Assembly: GCA_960531495.1 (NCBI GenBank)
Contig: OY482864.1
Coordinates: 8,973,644-9,037,643, forward strand
From: Zeus faber
Lineage: Eukaryota > Chordata > Actinopteri > Zeiformes > Zeidae
Length of the DNA: 64,000 nt
Direction: 5' to 3'
The translations under genes and the position numbers were made by a program. Positions 54,659 through 64,000 of this stretch are shown here, piece by piece; within the stretch, counting starts at the first letter, position 1; the number at the start of each line of letters is the position of its first letter. The notes beneath the pieces were generated by a model. The model saw only the letters and a list, made by a program, of their open reading frames with translations, made no database searches and was not told the DNA's origin.

Positions 54659-57600
54659 CTACACCAAGCCCAAACCCCCTTTCCACCTCTCTAGGGCCGC
54701 GTGCTGTCCCCATCTCCCCACGTCTGCCCTGATCCTCCCTCTCACCTCCCCCTCCACCCTCCTTATGACCCCCTCCACCCCACAGTCCCTCCCGAGCCTG
54801 ATGAGGTCCTGCCTGGCCACCCAAAATCCCTTCTTGAAGAGGCTTATGAGCAGCCAGAGCAGGAAACCTTCCCTCCTGTTCCCCCCTCTACCCACCCCCC
54901 TCTCCACACTGGTCCAGGTCAGGTTGAACCCTCTCCTCACCCTCCTTAGTAGCGCCCCCGCCCTCGCCCACACCACCCCTGCGAAAGGGCAGTCCCACAT
55001 GACATGAGCGATGGTCTCCTCCTCCGAGCACGCGACTCGGGGGCACCCAGGGGATGTCGCCAAGTCCCGCCGGTACAAGGTGGTACGTACCGGCAGTGCT
55101 TTCTGGAGGCATGACCAGTTCAGGTCCTTGAGCCCATTATCCAGGCCGGGAGGCTGGACCGCCAGCCAGACTGCCGCCGGAATCCCTACGGCAGCCGGTG
55201 CGGTCACCCCCCGCCTCGTCTCGGCGTAGAGCCTCCTCTGGTCCAGCCCCAAACCCCCCTCCCAAGCCTGGGGGTGAGCCCGAAGCCACTTCGCCGCATG
55301 GCCATAGTGCCATGGCATCTGCTCTGACCGGGGCCCCAAGTTGCCCAAAGGCCCCATCACCCTCCTCGCCTGGTAGGAGAAATACAGCCGGAGGAAGTGT
55401 CCCGATGGGTGGACCACCGGAGAGGACAGCTCCCTCAACAAAAAGGATACAAAATAACCGTCCAGCTTTAGTGGGAGGTGAGGCACGCCCCTTCCGCCCT
55501 CCCCGATCGGCGCGTACATCCGGGCCCTCGCCGCATACTCGCACCGGCCTCCCCACACGAATCCGAACACGAGCCGCGTGAGGGGCGCCCGCATGCTTGC
55601 CGGCATCGGGAAGACGTATGACAAGTACAGTAGGGACGGCAACACGTCTGCCTTCAAAACCAGCACCTTGCCCGTAAGGGTCAGTGTCCTGGATTTCCAG
55701 AGGGCGACTTTCCTCTGGACAGCTTCTATTCGCCCGGTCCAATTTACCGTGGCGCTGTGGGCTGCCTCAAAATCCACCCCGAGTAATCTCAGGGGTCCTA
55801 CGCAGAGCGGCAGCCCCCCTGGTGCGTCCGTCCTTCCCTTCCACCGCCCAAAGAACTTGACCGAGGTCTTCGCCAGATTTAGCTCGGCGCCAGACACTCG
55901 GCCAAACTCCTGGAAGATCTCCAAGGAGCGGAGCAGGCAGGCATCGCTGTCCAGCAGCAGGGTGGTGTCATCCGCATACTGGGACAGCTTTACCCTAAGG
56001 CCGCCGCTGCCTGGCACCAGCAGTCCCCTCACACCCGGGTCAGCCCGAATGGCCGCCGCCAGGGGCTCCATGTAAAGGATGTAGAGCAGGGGTGAAAGCG
56101 GACACCCCTGTCTTACCCCTGCGTGCAACCCAAAAGGTTCCCCTAGGTGCCCGTTAACACAAACCGTGCTCCCCACGGCCGCGTACAACGTACGCAGCCA
56201 CCCAACGAACAGCTTCCCTAAACCTACTCTCTCTAAGACTCTAAACATAAAGCCCCAGTGAACCCTATCGAAAGCTTTGGCCTGATCGAGGCCTACCACC
56301 ATTAGGGGTAGCCCTCTATCTTCCACCCAAGCGATAGCGTCTCTGATGAGCTGGAGGTTCCACCTCACAGAGCGCCCAGCCACTCCACACGTCTGGTCCA
56401 CATGGACCGCATCCGGGGGGACTGTGCGCAGACGGTCAGCGAGGACCTTAGCTAGAAGCTTGTAGTCCACACACAGCATGGTCAATGGCCGCCAGTTATT
56501 AAGGTCAGAGGCATCGCCCTTCTTGAAAAGAAGGGAGATCACCCCCCTAGCCATCGACCCTCCAAGAGCCCCCGCGCGGAGGACCTCAGTCAGCACCTCT
56601 AGCACCACTGGACCGAGCGCACCCCAAAACTTGAGGTAGAACTCGGCCGGCAGGCCGTCGATGCCCGGGACCTTTCGCTTTCCCATCCTTCGAAGGGCAC
56701 CCTCAAGCTCCTCCAGAGTGAGGGGGGTCTCCAAAGCTTCTGCCAGGTCAGGCGGCACCCGCCGGGCAACCCTCTCTAAGAAGGCTTCTTCCCGGGTCTC
56801 ATCCACCACCCTTTCACAGAAGAAGGAGCGATAGTGGTCCGTGGCGACCCTCACCATTTCATCCGCTTCTGTCACCACCTGTCCCTGACTGTCCCTGACC
56901 CCCGTGAACACCTGCCGCGCCTTCTCGGTCCTAACCGAGCCGAAGAAAGCCGCCGAGCACGTCTCATTGCTCTCTGCGAACTCCCGACGCGACCGCAGCA
57001 GGTACGCACGGGCCCTACTCTCATAGACTCCCCTAAGCTGCGCTTTAAGGGTGTCACAAGCCCGCTGGTCTACAGTGCCACCGAGGTTCCCCACGGCATA
57101 CTCGAGCTCGAGGAGGCGTTGCAGGCGGAGCACCTCCCTCTTCGCCTGCTTCGCCTTCCTTTTGCTGTACCTGATGGCGTGGGCTTTAATCCTCTCCTTT
57201 GCCACTTCCCACCACTCTACCACTCCGGCACATAGAGGCCTGAGCCCCTCGAGACCCCGGAAAACCCCGGCGAAGCTGGCATCGAACTCGTCCTCCTCGA
57301 GGATACTCGGATTTAACTTCCAGTACCCCAGACCGAAGACCGGGGCACAGGACCGGACCCGGAGGAGGACCCCATCGTGGTCCGAGAAAAAGACGGGGAG
57401 CACCCGCCCAGACAGCACGCCCAAGGACCTTGAAAGAAAGACATAGTCCAGCCTCCTCGCACTCCCCTGGGTGTTTCGCCATGTGGGACCATCCAGTCGC
57501 GGGGTGACTACCCTCCCCCCGTCCACCAGCCCGTGCCCCGCCATGAAACCCTTGACAAAAACCCCGCTCGTGTCCCTCCCTATATCTAAGTTAAAATCCC

Positions 57601-58021
57601 CCCCAATGATCACCTGTCTGTTGGTGGCCAGGTGTGGTCCCAGACCGGCCACCGTCTCCCTCCTCTCCCTCGTTCCCTGCGGCCCATAAAAAACAAAGAC
57701 CCTCAAACAAAGACCCCTGTATGTGATGTCCGCTCCCAGCACCCTCCCCTGCTCCACAACATACACCCCCTCTACCCTCACCCCCCTGTCCCCGAAAAGA
57801 ATACCCACCCCTGAACTGTGAACCCCCCCCACACTCCAGACTGACCCCCCCTTGTCCCACTCCCTCGCAAAAATTCCCACGTCCCTCTCATCCCTCAAAT
57901 GAACCTCTTGCAGAAAACAAATTGTGCACCCCAAACCCCCAACAAAATCAAAGACTGCCCTCCTCTTAACTGAGTTCCTCATCCCCCGTGGATTGATTGT
58001 GACGACCCCCAGACAATTCAT
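54659..58021 (-). CDS. LINE ORF2, copy 7 (open, endonuclease motif altered)
   Basis: 1,120 codons. A11 to P changes the first endonuclease motif from TINARG to TINPRG, beside metal-binding N10, and may weaken nicking. Other private changes are A388 to E, L535 to P (RTVPPDA) and L1075 to F. YADD and the C-terminal CCHC are intact. Confidence 0.9.
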   Translation of the reverse strand: MNCLGVVTINPRGMRNSVKRRAVFDFVGGLGCTICFLQEVHLRDERDVGIFAREWDKGGSVWSVGGVHSSGVGILFGDRGVRVEGVYVVEQGRVLGADITYRGLCLRVFVFYGPQGTRERRETVAGLGPHLATNRQVIIGGDFNLDIGRDTSGVFVKGFMAGHGLVDGGRVVTPRLDGPTWRNTQGSARRLDYVFLSRSLGVLSGRVLPVFFSDHDGVLLRVRSCAPVFGLGYWKLNPSILEEDEFDASFAGVFRGLEGLRPLCAGVVEWWEVAKERIKAHAIRYSKRKAKQAKREVLRLQRLLELEYAVGNLGGTVDQRACDTLKAQLRGVYESRARAYLLRSRREFAESNETCSAAFFGSVRTEKARQVFTGVRDSQGQVVTEADEMVRVATDHYRSFFCERVVDETREEAFLERVARRVPPDLAEALETPLTLEELEGALRRMGKRKVPGIDGLPAEFYLKFWGALGPVVLEVLTEVLRAGALGGSMARGVISLLFKKGDASDLNNWRPLTMLCVDYKLLAKVLADRLRTVPPDAVHVDQTCGVAGRSVRWNLQLIRDAIAWVEDRGLPLMVVGLDQAKAFDRVHWGFMFRVLERVGLGKLFVGWLRTLYAAVGSTVCVNGHLGEPFGLHAGVRQGCPLSPLLYILYMEPLAAAIRADPGVRGLLVPGSGGLRVKLSQYADDTTLLLDSDACLLRSLEIFQEFGRVSGAELNLAKTSVKFFGRWKGRTDAPGGLPLCVGPLRLLGVDFEAAHSATVNWTGRIEAVQRKVALWKSRTLTLTGKVLVLKADVLPSLLYLSYVFPMPASMRAPLTRLVFGFVWGGRCEYAARARMYAPIGEGGRGVPHLPLKLDGYFVSFLLRELSSPVVHPSGHFLRLYFSYQARRVMGPLGNLGPRSEQMPWHYGHAAKWLRAHPQAWEGGLGLDQRRLYAETRRGVTAPAAVGIPAAVWLAVQPPGLDNGLKDLNWSCLQKALPVRTTLYRRDLATSPGCPRVACSEEETIAHVMWDCPFAGVVWARAGALLRRVRRGFNLTWTSVERGVGRGGNRREGFLLWLLISLFKKGFWVARQDLIRLGRDCGVEGVIRRVEGEVRGRIRADVGRWGQHAALERWKGGLGLV

Positions 58022-58125
58022 TTAACACAGGTGATGAAAACCAAAATCGTGCCCTGAAAATCCTCCGACCCAAAAAACGCAAAAAAGAACGATACCCGCA
58101 TCTAAACACGGCAGCGACCCCACCA

Positions 58126-59715
58126 TCAGTCATACAGCCCCAACACCATGTCCTCCGGGCTCTCCTCCATAAGTTGACCCCAGGAATAGGGCATGTTGTT
58201 GGGGGAGGCAGGGGGACCCCATGACCCCCCCTGCCCGTCGTCCTCAAAAAGGGCGGGGCTTTCCTCCAGAGGGGGGGGCTTCCCACTGACCTCCGCTGCC
58301 ACTCCCTCCCTTTGGCCCGCCCTGTCCACGACACCCCCTGCCACTTCCCTCATCTTCTTGGGGGCCTCCTTGCCCAACTGGTGGTGGTCCCTCCTCTTCC
58401 TCTGGGTCGCGGCCTGGGTGCCTGGCCCGGCGGAATCTGCTGGCGGTGATGCCTCTGGAGGGACCTTCGCAGGGGGAGGGAACGCCGCAGGAAGCCCTTC
58501 CACAGGTGGAGCCGCCTTCGGCTTGGCCACCACAGGGAGAGCCTCCCCAGGATCCGCCACAGGAAGTGCAGCTGCCACAGGGGGAGCCGCCGCAGGAGGA
58601 AATTCCGCCGGAGGGGGACCCTTGGGGGCCGCCGGCCCAGGGGCCCCCACAGGGGTTGCTGCCCCGGGGGCCGTGGCTGCGGCCGGAGCAGGAGGAGATC
58701 CCACGGGAGAAGCCTTTCCGGGGACCACCGCAGGAGGAGCCGATGTCTTTTTCCCCGTCGCCGGAGGTGCCGCCGCACTTGGCGCCGAGACCGCCGCTCC
58801 TGGCACAGCCAGCGCCAAATCCGGAGGCCCCTGGGGCCGGCACACCGGGACGGGGGCCACCGGCACCGGCACCGAAACCGTAGGCGGGTCAGCCGCGACT
58901 ACCGCCGCGGAAGGAGGGGGCGCTGGCTCCGCAGCCGGTCGATCCGGCTCCCCCTTGGGGCCGCCTATGCCCCTCAGAGCGGCCGCGTAGGCCCTGCTGC
59001 ACCCCTTGGCGAGGTGCTCAGGCGACCCGCAGATATGGCAGGCCCTTGGCATCGGACACTCCCTTGCCTCATGCCCAAGGGCCTGACAGAACCTGCACCT
59101 CTGCTGGCCACATTCTCCCTCCGCGTGGCCGCTAGCCCTGCACCTACGGCAGAAAGCCGGCTGCCTCGAATAAAACAGGTAGCCCCGATCCGCCCCGATG
59201 TTGAAAAACGCCGGGGGGTGGGCCAAACCCCCCACCCCCGCCGCGTCCTGCCCCAGGAGGACCTGATACTGGCGCTTACCTGTCCAGATGCCGTTGCTGT
59301 CCCTCAGGCGCCTCGGGGACGTCAGCACCTCCGCGTACCTCCCCAGGAAGGCCGCCACAGCCTGGTCCGACACGTACGGATTGTACATGTGGACCGTCAC
59401 CACCCGAAAGTTCGGTCTGTCGAGGCTTTGCAGGTTGAAGAGGGAGACTGGCCTTGCTCCCGCTTGCCGCCGGCTCTCCTCCAGGGCCCTGTCACACACC
59501 TCCTGTCCCAGGAAGGTGACATCGAAGCTCCTCTCTGCGTTGTTGGTCTGCAGGCAGAGTAGGTCCTCCACCTTCAGCTTCAGGGCCCCAAGCAGGACAG
59601 CCCTCCCAAACAGCTCCCTGGTCATCATGGGCTCCTTCTCCTCCTTCCACTGGTACCGCAGCGTAGCCCTCAGCCCCGCCCTCGGGACCGACTGTGAGGT
59701 TCCAGCCTGCGCCAT
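58126..59715 (-). CDS. LINE ORF1, copy 7 (intact, 529 aa)
   Basis: 24 residues longer than in the other copies because of an in-frame Pro/Ala/Gly-rich segment (including TPVGAPGPAAPKGPP) in the linker after the zinc knuckles. All CCHC knuckles are intact. Shares GIGG and AEPAP with copy 1 and AALPVADP and AKVPPEAS with copy 3. Whether the segment is an insertion here or a loss elsewhere cannot be decided from these copies. Confidence 0.9.
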   Translation of the reverse strand: MAQAGTSQSVPRAGLRATLRYQWKEEKEPMMTRELFGRAVLLGALKLKVEDLLCLQTNNAERSFDVTFLGQEVCDRALEESRRQAGARPVSLFNLQSLDRPNFRVVTVHMYNPYVSDQAVAAFLGRYAEVLTSPRRLRDSNGIWTGKRQYQVLLGQDAAGVGGLAHPPAFFNIGADRGYLFYSRQPAFCRRCRASGHAEGECGQQRCRFCQALGHEARECPMPRACHICGSPEHLAKGCSRAYAAALRGIGGPKGEPDRPAAEPAPPPSAAVVAADPPTVSVPVPVAPVPVCRPQGPPDLALAVPGAAVSAPSAAAPPATGKKTSAPPAVVPGKASPVGSPPAPAAATAPGAATPVGAPGPAAPKGPPPAEFPPAAAPPVAAALPVADPGEALPVVAKPKAAPPVEGLPAAFPPPAKVPPEASPPADSAGPGTQAATQRKRRDHHQLGKEAPKKMREVAGGVVDRAGQREGVAAEVSGKPPPLEESPALFEDDGQGGSWGPPASPNNMPYSWGQLMEESPEDMVLGLYD

Positions 59716-59820
59716 GTTGCAGCTGTGGTGTGTTGGCTCTCCAAAGGCAAAAAAAGCTCCCTTCCACACAACACTTGACTCCCCAGGCAGGTTTCAACAA
59801 TGATTTCTGAAGGTGTAATA

Positions 59821-59858
59821 CACCTTCATGATCACTGTCTCCCCTCCCGGGTAAGTAT
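59821..59858 (-). other. U1 snRNA-like 5' head of LINE copy 7
   Basis: Head identical to copy 5. The outer fold-back arm has caatgat in place of cagtgat, a variant shared with copy 1, again linking these two. Confidence 0.8.
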
Positions 59859-60206
59859 CGTTAGTAAAAGGCGAAAGGCTTATTCGGGCTGAAGAGAAAC
59901 CAGAGTAATTAATAAGATTGATGCAAATGATGGAAATGGGTGTTGGTGCCGTCGCCTATCAGAATGACGGTCCTGCTTTTTGGCTAGGTGCAGAGCGACT
60001 GAAAGGTCTTACATTGACTAGCAGTCCACGCCACCCTTTAACCATCGATTCCAAATCAGAACAATGAATGGGTGTCACTTATTATGTACAGACAGACTGA
60101 GGGAAAGTTTTCTCTGGGATTAAAACAGCAGCACTACTGTGACAGCCTGCTCCGCATTTGCCAGGAAAGTCTGAGACGTGGATGTATCATCAACATACTA
60201 TTCCAC

Positions 60207-60278
60207 CTCCCCGTCGGGGAATTGAACCCCGGTCTCCTGCGTAACAAGCAGGGAAACTGGCCACAATACTAACGAGGA
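60207..60278 (-). tRNA. tRNA-Asp body with anticodon GTT (Asn), B-type, unit 25
   Basis: Same 72 nt as the unit 10 gene, including C36 to T, with the downstream T run reduced to T3. Confidence 0.65.
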
Positions 60279-61303
60279 TACGCCGGGTGAATATTCACAG
60301 AGCAAAGTTAAAAAATATCTTTTGTCACAAGGAAAACGTATCTGCAGACAGATGGTTACGGTAAGCCTAATTTAGCTGGACAAATGAAATGGGCCCATGT
60401 ATGTCCTAGGCCAGGGAGGGGCGAATATTTTGGTTCAAGGGCCGGTTACAGTTTTGAAGACCATGTGAGAGGCCACATTCAAGTTTATTCAAGTTTCCTT
60501 TCGGCTTTTTGGCTCATCAAATGAGGAAGAAGCTTCAAAATGGGACTTGACTGTAGGACATGTTTTGAGCAGAAACTGGCACACAGAATTAAAATCGCTT
60601 TAGAGATACGACAACCGTAGAAAATGTAGGTGGAACGATTTAACTGGCTTGGGGACAACCCGCTGGTTTGCAGACCATGGCTTTAAACATTCACTTTAAA
60701 ATTAAAGGAAATTCACACTCTGTATTGTTCACTCGTATTCCTGTATCCGATTACTGCGTGGAGGTGTGGGGTAACATGTACAAAAAAAGAGCCATGCAGG
60801 ACTGACTAACAGTTTTACGCTTTTACTGCGAGCGAGGCAGATATCTTAGTGTTAAGCACTCTGTGATTTACTTATACAATGTTGTTGGGCTTCGCCAGTT
60901 GGAAAAGCCTACCAAAAATTGGCGAAACTCTTAGTTGTCCCTCTCCACGGAAGTCTTTAGTAAAAGGCGAAAGGCTTATTCGGGCTGAAGAGAAACCAGA
61001 GTAATTAATAAGATTGATGCAAATGATGGAAATGGGTGTTGGTGCCGTCGCCTATCAGAATGACGGTCCTGCTTTTTGGCTAGGTGCAGAGCGACTGAAA
61101 GGTCTTACATTGACTAGCAGTCCACGCCACCCTTTAACCATCGATTCCAAATCAGAACAATGAATGGGTGTCACTTATTATGTACAGACAGACTGAGGGA
61201 AAGTTTTTTCCTGGGATTAAAACAGCAGCAATACTGTGACAGGCTGCTCCGCATTTTCCTGAAAACCCTGAGACGTGGATGGATAATCAACATACTATGC
61301 CAC

Positions 61304-61375
61304 CTCCTCGTCGGGGAATTGAACCCGGGTCTCCTGCGTGACAAGCAGGGATACTGGCCACTATACTAACGAGGA
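61304..61375 (-). tRNA. tRNA-Asp (GTC), A-type with two changes, unit 26
   Basis: G69 is A, converting the U4-G69 wobble of the acceptor stem into a U-A pair. G50 is C, mismatching C64 in the T stem. Anticodon GTC is kept. Confidence 0.82.
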
Positions 61376-62399
61376 TACGCCGGGTGAATATTCACAGAGC
61401 AAAGTTAAAAAATATCTTTTGTCACAAGGAAAACGTATCTGCAGACAGATGGTTACGGTAAGCCTAATTTAGCTGGACAAATGAAATGGGGCCATGTATG
61501 TCCTAGGCCAGGGATGGGCTAATATTTTGGTTCAAGGGCCGGTTACAGTTTTGAAGACCATGTGAGAGGCCACATTCAAGTTTATTCAAGTTTCCTTTCG
61601 GCTTTTTGGCTCATCAAATGAGGAAGAAGCTTCAAAATGGGACTTGACTGTAGGACATGTTTTGAGCAGAAACTGGCACACAGAATTAAAATCGCTTTAG
61701 AGATACGACAACCGTAGAAAATGTAGGTGGAACGATTTAACTGGCTTGGGGACAACCCGCTGGTTTGCAGACCATGGCTTTAAACATTCACTTTAAAATG
61801 AAAGGAAATTCACACTCTGTATTGTTCACTCGTATTCCTGTATCCGGTTACTGCGTGGAGGTGTGGGGTAACATGTACAAAAAAAGAGCCATGCAGGACT
61901 GACTAACAGTTTTACGCTTTTACTGCGAGCGAGGCAGATATCTTAGTGTTAAGCACTCTGTGATTTACTTATACAATGTTGTTGGGCTTCACCAGTTGGA
62001 AAAGCCTACCAAAAATTGGCGAAACTCTTAGTTGTCCCTCTCCACGGAAGTCTTTAGTAAAAGGCGAAAGGCTTATTCGGGCTGAAGAGAAACCAGAGCA
62101 ATTAATAAGATTGATGCAAATGATGGAAATGGGTGTTGGTGCCGTCGCCTATCAGAATGACGGTCCTGCTTTTTGGCTAGGTGCAGAGCGACTGAAAGGT
62201 CTTACATTGACTAGCAGTCCACGACACCCTTTAACCATCGATTCCAAATCAGAACAATGAATGGGTGTCACTTATTCTGTACAGACAGACTGAGGGAAAG
62301 TTTTCTCTGGGATTAAAACAGCAGCACTACTGTGACAGCCTGCTCCGCATTTGCCAGAAAAGTCTGAGACGTGGATGTATCATCAACATACTATTCCAC

Positions 62400-62471
62400 C
62401 TCCCCGTCGGGGAATTGAACCCCGGTCTCCTGCGTGACAAGCAGGGAAACTGGCCACAATACTAACGAGGA
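62400..62471 (-). tRNA. tRNA-Asp (GTC), variant B, unit 27
   Basis: Same 72 nt as the unit 19 gene. Confidence 0.7.
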
Positions 62472-63496
62472 TACGCCGGGTGAATATTCACAGAGCAAAG
62501 TTAAAAAATATCTTTTGTCACAAGGAAAACGTATCTGCAGACAGATGGTTACGGTAAGCCTAATTTAGCTGGACAAATGAAATGGGCCCATGTATGTCCT
62601 AGGCCAGGGATGGGCGAATATTTTGGTTCAAGGGCCGGTTACAGTTTTGAAGACCATGTGAGAGGCCACATTCAAGTTTATTCAAGTTTCCTTTCGGCTT
62701 TTTGGCTCATCAAATGAGGAAGAAGCTTCAAAATGGGACTTGACTGTAGGACATGTTTTGAGCAGAAACTGGCACACAGAATAAAAATCGCTTTAGAGAT
62801 ACGACAACCGTACAAAATGTAGGTGGAACGATTTAACTGGCTTGGGGACAACCCGCTGGTTTGCAGACCATGGCTTTAAACATTCACTTTAAAATGAAAG
62901 GAAATTCACACTCTGTATTGTTCACTCGTATTCCTGTATCCGAATTACTGCGTGGAGGTGTGGGGTAACATGTACAAAAAAAGAGCCATGCAGGACTGAC
63001 TAACAGTTTTACGCTTTTACTGCGAGCGAGGCAGATATCTTAGTGTTAAGCACTCTGTGATTTACTTATACAATGTTGTTGGGCTTCACCAGTTGGAAAA
63101 GCCTACCAAAAATTGGCGAAACTCTTAGTTGTCCCTCTCCACGGAAGTCTTTAGTAAAAGGCGAAAGGCTTATTCGGGCTGAAGAGAAACCAGAGTAATT
63201 AATAAGATTGATGCAAATGATGGAAATGGGTGTTGGATCCGTCGCCTATCAGAATGACGGTCCTGCTTTTTGGCTAGGTGCAGAGCGACTGAAAGGTCTT
63301 ACATTGACTAGCAGTCCACGCCACCCTTTAACCATCGATTCCAAATCAGAACAATGAATGGGTGTCACTTATTATGTACAGAGAGACTGAGGGAAAGTTT
63401 TCTCTGGGATTAAAACAGCAGCACTACTGTGACAGCCTGCTCCGCATTTGCCTGAAAAGTCTGAGACGTGGATGGATCATCAACATACTATTCCAC

Positions 63497-63568
63497 CTCC
63501 CCGTCGGGGAATTGAACCCCGGTCTCCTGCGTGACAAGAAGGGAAACTGGCCACAATACTAACGAAGA
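63497..63568 (-). tRNA. tRNA-Asp (GTC), B-type with extra mismatches, unit 28
   Basis: B-type plus G30 to T (anticodon-stem mismatch) and C3 to T, both shared with unit 14. The T stem is intact here, unlike unit 14. Confidence 0.63.
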
Positions 63569-64000
63569 TACGCCGGGTGAATATTCACAGAGCAAAGTTA
63601 AAAAATATCTTTTGTCACAAGGAAAACCTATCTGCAGACAGATGGTTACGGTAAGCCTAATTTAGCTGGACAAATGAAATGGGCCCATGTATGTCCTAGG
63701 CCAGGGATGGGCTAATATTTTGGTTCAAGGGCCGGTTACAGTTTTGAAGACCATGTGAGAGGCCACATTCAAGTTTATTCAAGTTTCCTTTCGGCTTTTT
63801 GGCTCATCAAATGAGGAAGAAGCTTCAAAATGGGACTTGACTGTAGGACATGTTTTGAGCAGAAACTGGCACACAGAATTAAAATCGCTTTAGAGATACG
63901 ACAACCGTACAAAATGTAGGTGGAACGATTTAACTGGCTTGGGGACAACCCGCTGGTTTTTCAGACCATGGCTTTAATCATTCACTTTAAAATGAAAGGA

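Larger units (their letters stand above)
54549..59860 (-). mobile_element. LINE copy 7: 5.31 kb, full length, both ORFs intact, 72-bp longer
   Basis: Target duplication at 54536-54548 and 59861-59873. The extra 72 bp lie in frame in the Pro/Ala-rich part of ORF1 near 58591-58662. ORF1 variants ally it with copy 1, and a few others with copy 3. Confidence 0.96.
1..64000. repeat. Tandem array of ~1,096-bp tRNA-Asp units, 28 complete plus one partial
   Basis: Direct repeats fill the window. Taking ggggacaaccc as the unit start, units begin at 1, 2891, 3988, 5084, 6181, 7276, 8373, 9470, 10565, 16913, 18009, 24236, 25323, 31664, 32761, 33859, 34956, 41305, 42401, 43497, 44593, 45689, 46785, 47881, 54230, 60651, 61748, 62844 and 63941. 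Once inserted LINEs and one 13-bp duplication are subtracted, every unit is 1,095-1,098 bp, except units 12 and 13, which are 1,087 bp because of a small deletion next to the tRNA. Along the + strand each unit holds about 310 bp of AT-rich spacer, the LINE target, 333 bp of spacer with an octamer motif, the tRNA (minus strand), and ~350 bp of spacer with a possible old DNA-transposon fragment. No protein gene is visible in the spacer. Units differ by scattered substitutions and small indels. Confidence 0.97.
60651..64000. repeat. Three LINE-free units (26-28) and the start of unit 29
   Basis: Unit 28 and the beginning of unit 29 repeat the variant pattern of units 14 and 15. The last 60 bp (from 63941) match the first 60 bp of the window, showing that the array continues beyond both edges. 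Confidence 0.9.

Noticed and set aside
61976-62260. 94-codon + strand frame in unit 27
   Set aside because: Exists only because one base (cagagcaat) removes a stop in the ordinary spacer; other units are closed.
1-64000. CRISPR array, satellite or rDNA as an explanation for the periodicity
   Set aside because: The period is ~1.1 kb with a tRNA in each unit; no short repeats with unique spacers and no rRNA sequence. It is a gene-bearing tandem repeat.

Overview
The window is one uninterrupted tandem array and contains no conventional single-copy gene. About 28 direct copies of a ~1,096-bp unit (counting from the motif ggggacaaccc at base 1) fill all 64 kb, and a 29th starts at 63941. Every unit carries one 72-nt tRNA gene on the minus strand. 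It folds as a eukaryotic nuclear tRNA-Asp (anticodon GTC in most units, discriminator G73, no encoded CCA, A and B boxes present).

Seven units (1, 9, 11, 13, 17, 24, 25) are interrupted at exactly the same position by a non-LTR retrotransposon (LINE) on the minus strand, always flanked by the same 13-bp duplication ttagtaaaaggcg. Full-length copies are ~5.24 kb: a ~145-nt 5' UTR, ORF1 (505 aa, RRM-like region plus three CCHC zinc knuckles), a ~104-nt spacer, ORF2 (1,120 aa: apurinic-type endonuclease, reverse transcriptase with YADD, C-terminal CCHC) and a ~110-nt 3' UTR without a poly(A) tail. The architecture points to the Tx1 group of the L1 superfamily, in which families specific for RNA-gene arrays are known (Keno in U2, Mutsu in 5S; I recall Dewa for a tRNA-containing array). 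Copies 5, 6 and 7 have both ORFs open. Copy 2 has an intact ORF2 only, copy 4 an intact ORF1 only, copy 3 has both ORFs broken, and copy 1 is a 1.78-kb internal-deletion derivative with an in-frame ORF1-ORF2 fusion.

Layout: unit 1 with LINE copy 1 (1-2890); seven empty units (2891-10564); LINE copies 2, 3 and 4 in alternate units (10565-31663); three empty units (31664-34955); LINE copy 5 (unit 34956-41304); six empty units in a two-unit A/B alternation (41305-47880); LINE copies 6 and 7 in adjacent units (47881-60650); three empty units and a partial one (60651-64000).

The strongest new observation is the LINE 5' end. In all seven copies the element begins, 2 nt inside the target duplication, with a ~38-nt segment that matches the 5' end of U1 snRNA in order and almost in spacing (ATACTTACC, AGGGGAGA, TGATCATGAAGGTG). 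A near-perfect fold-back of its inner half follows. A second notable theme is decay and divergence of the tRNA copies: 11 units carry a variant lacking A14 and the 11-24 pair, and three of these have anticodon GTT (Asn) on a tRNA-Asp body.

Host: an animal, most likely a vertebrate such as a fish or amphibian. This is inferred from the Tx1-type element, the tRNA and the vertebrate-like U1 sequence; the species cannot be read from the window. The LINE and the array appear to form a parasite-host locus: the LINE uses the multicopy tRNA spacer as a safe target, and unequal exchange and gene conversion then reshuffle filled and empty units.
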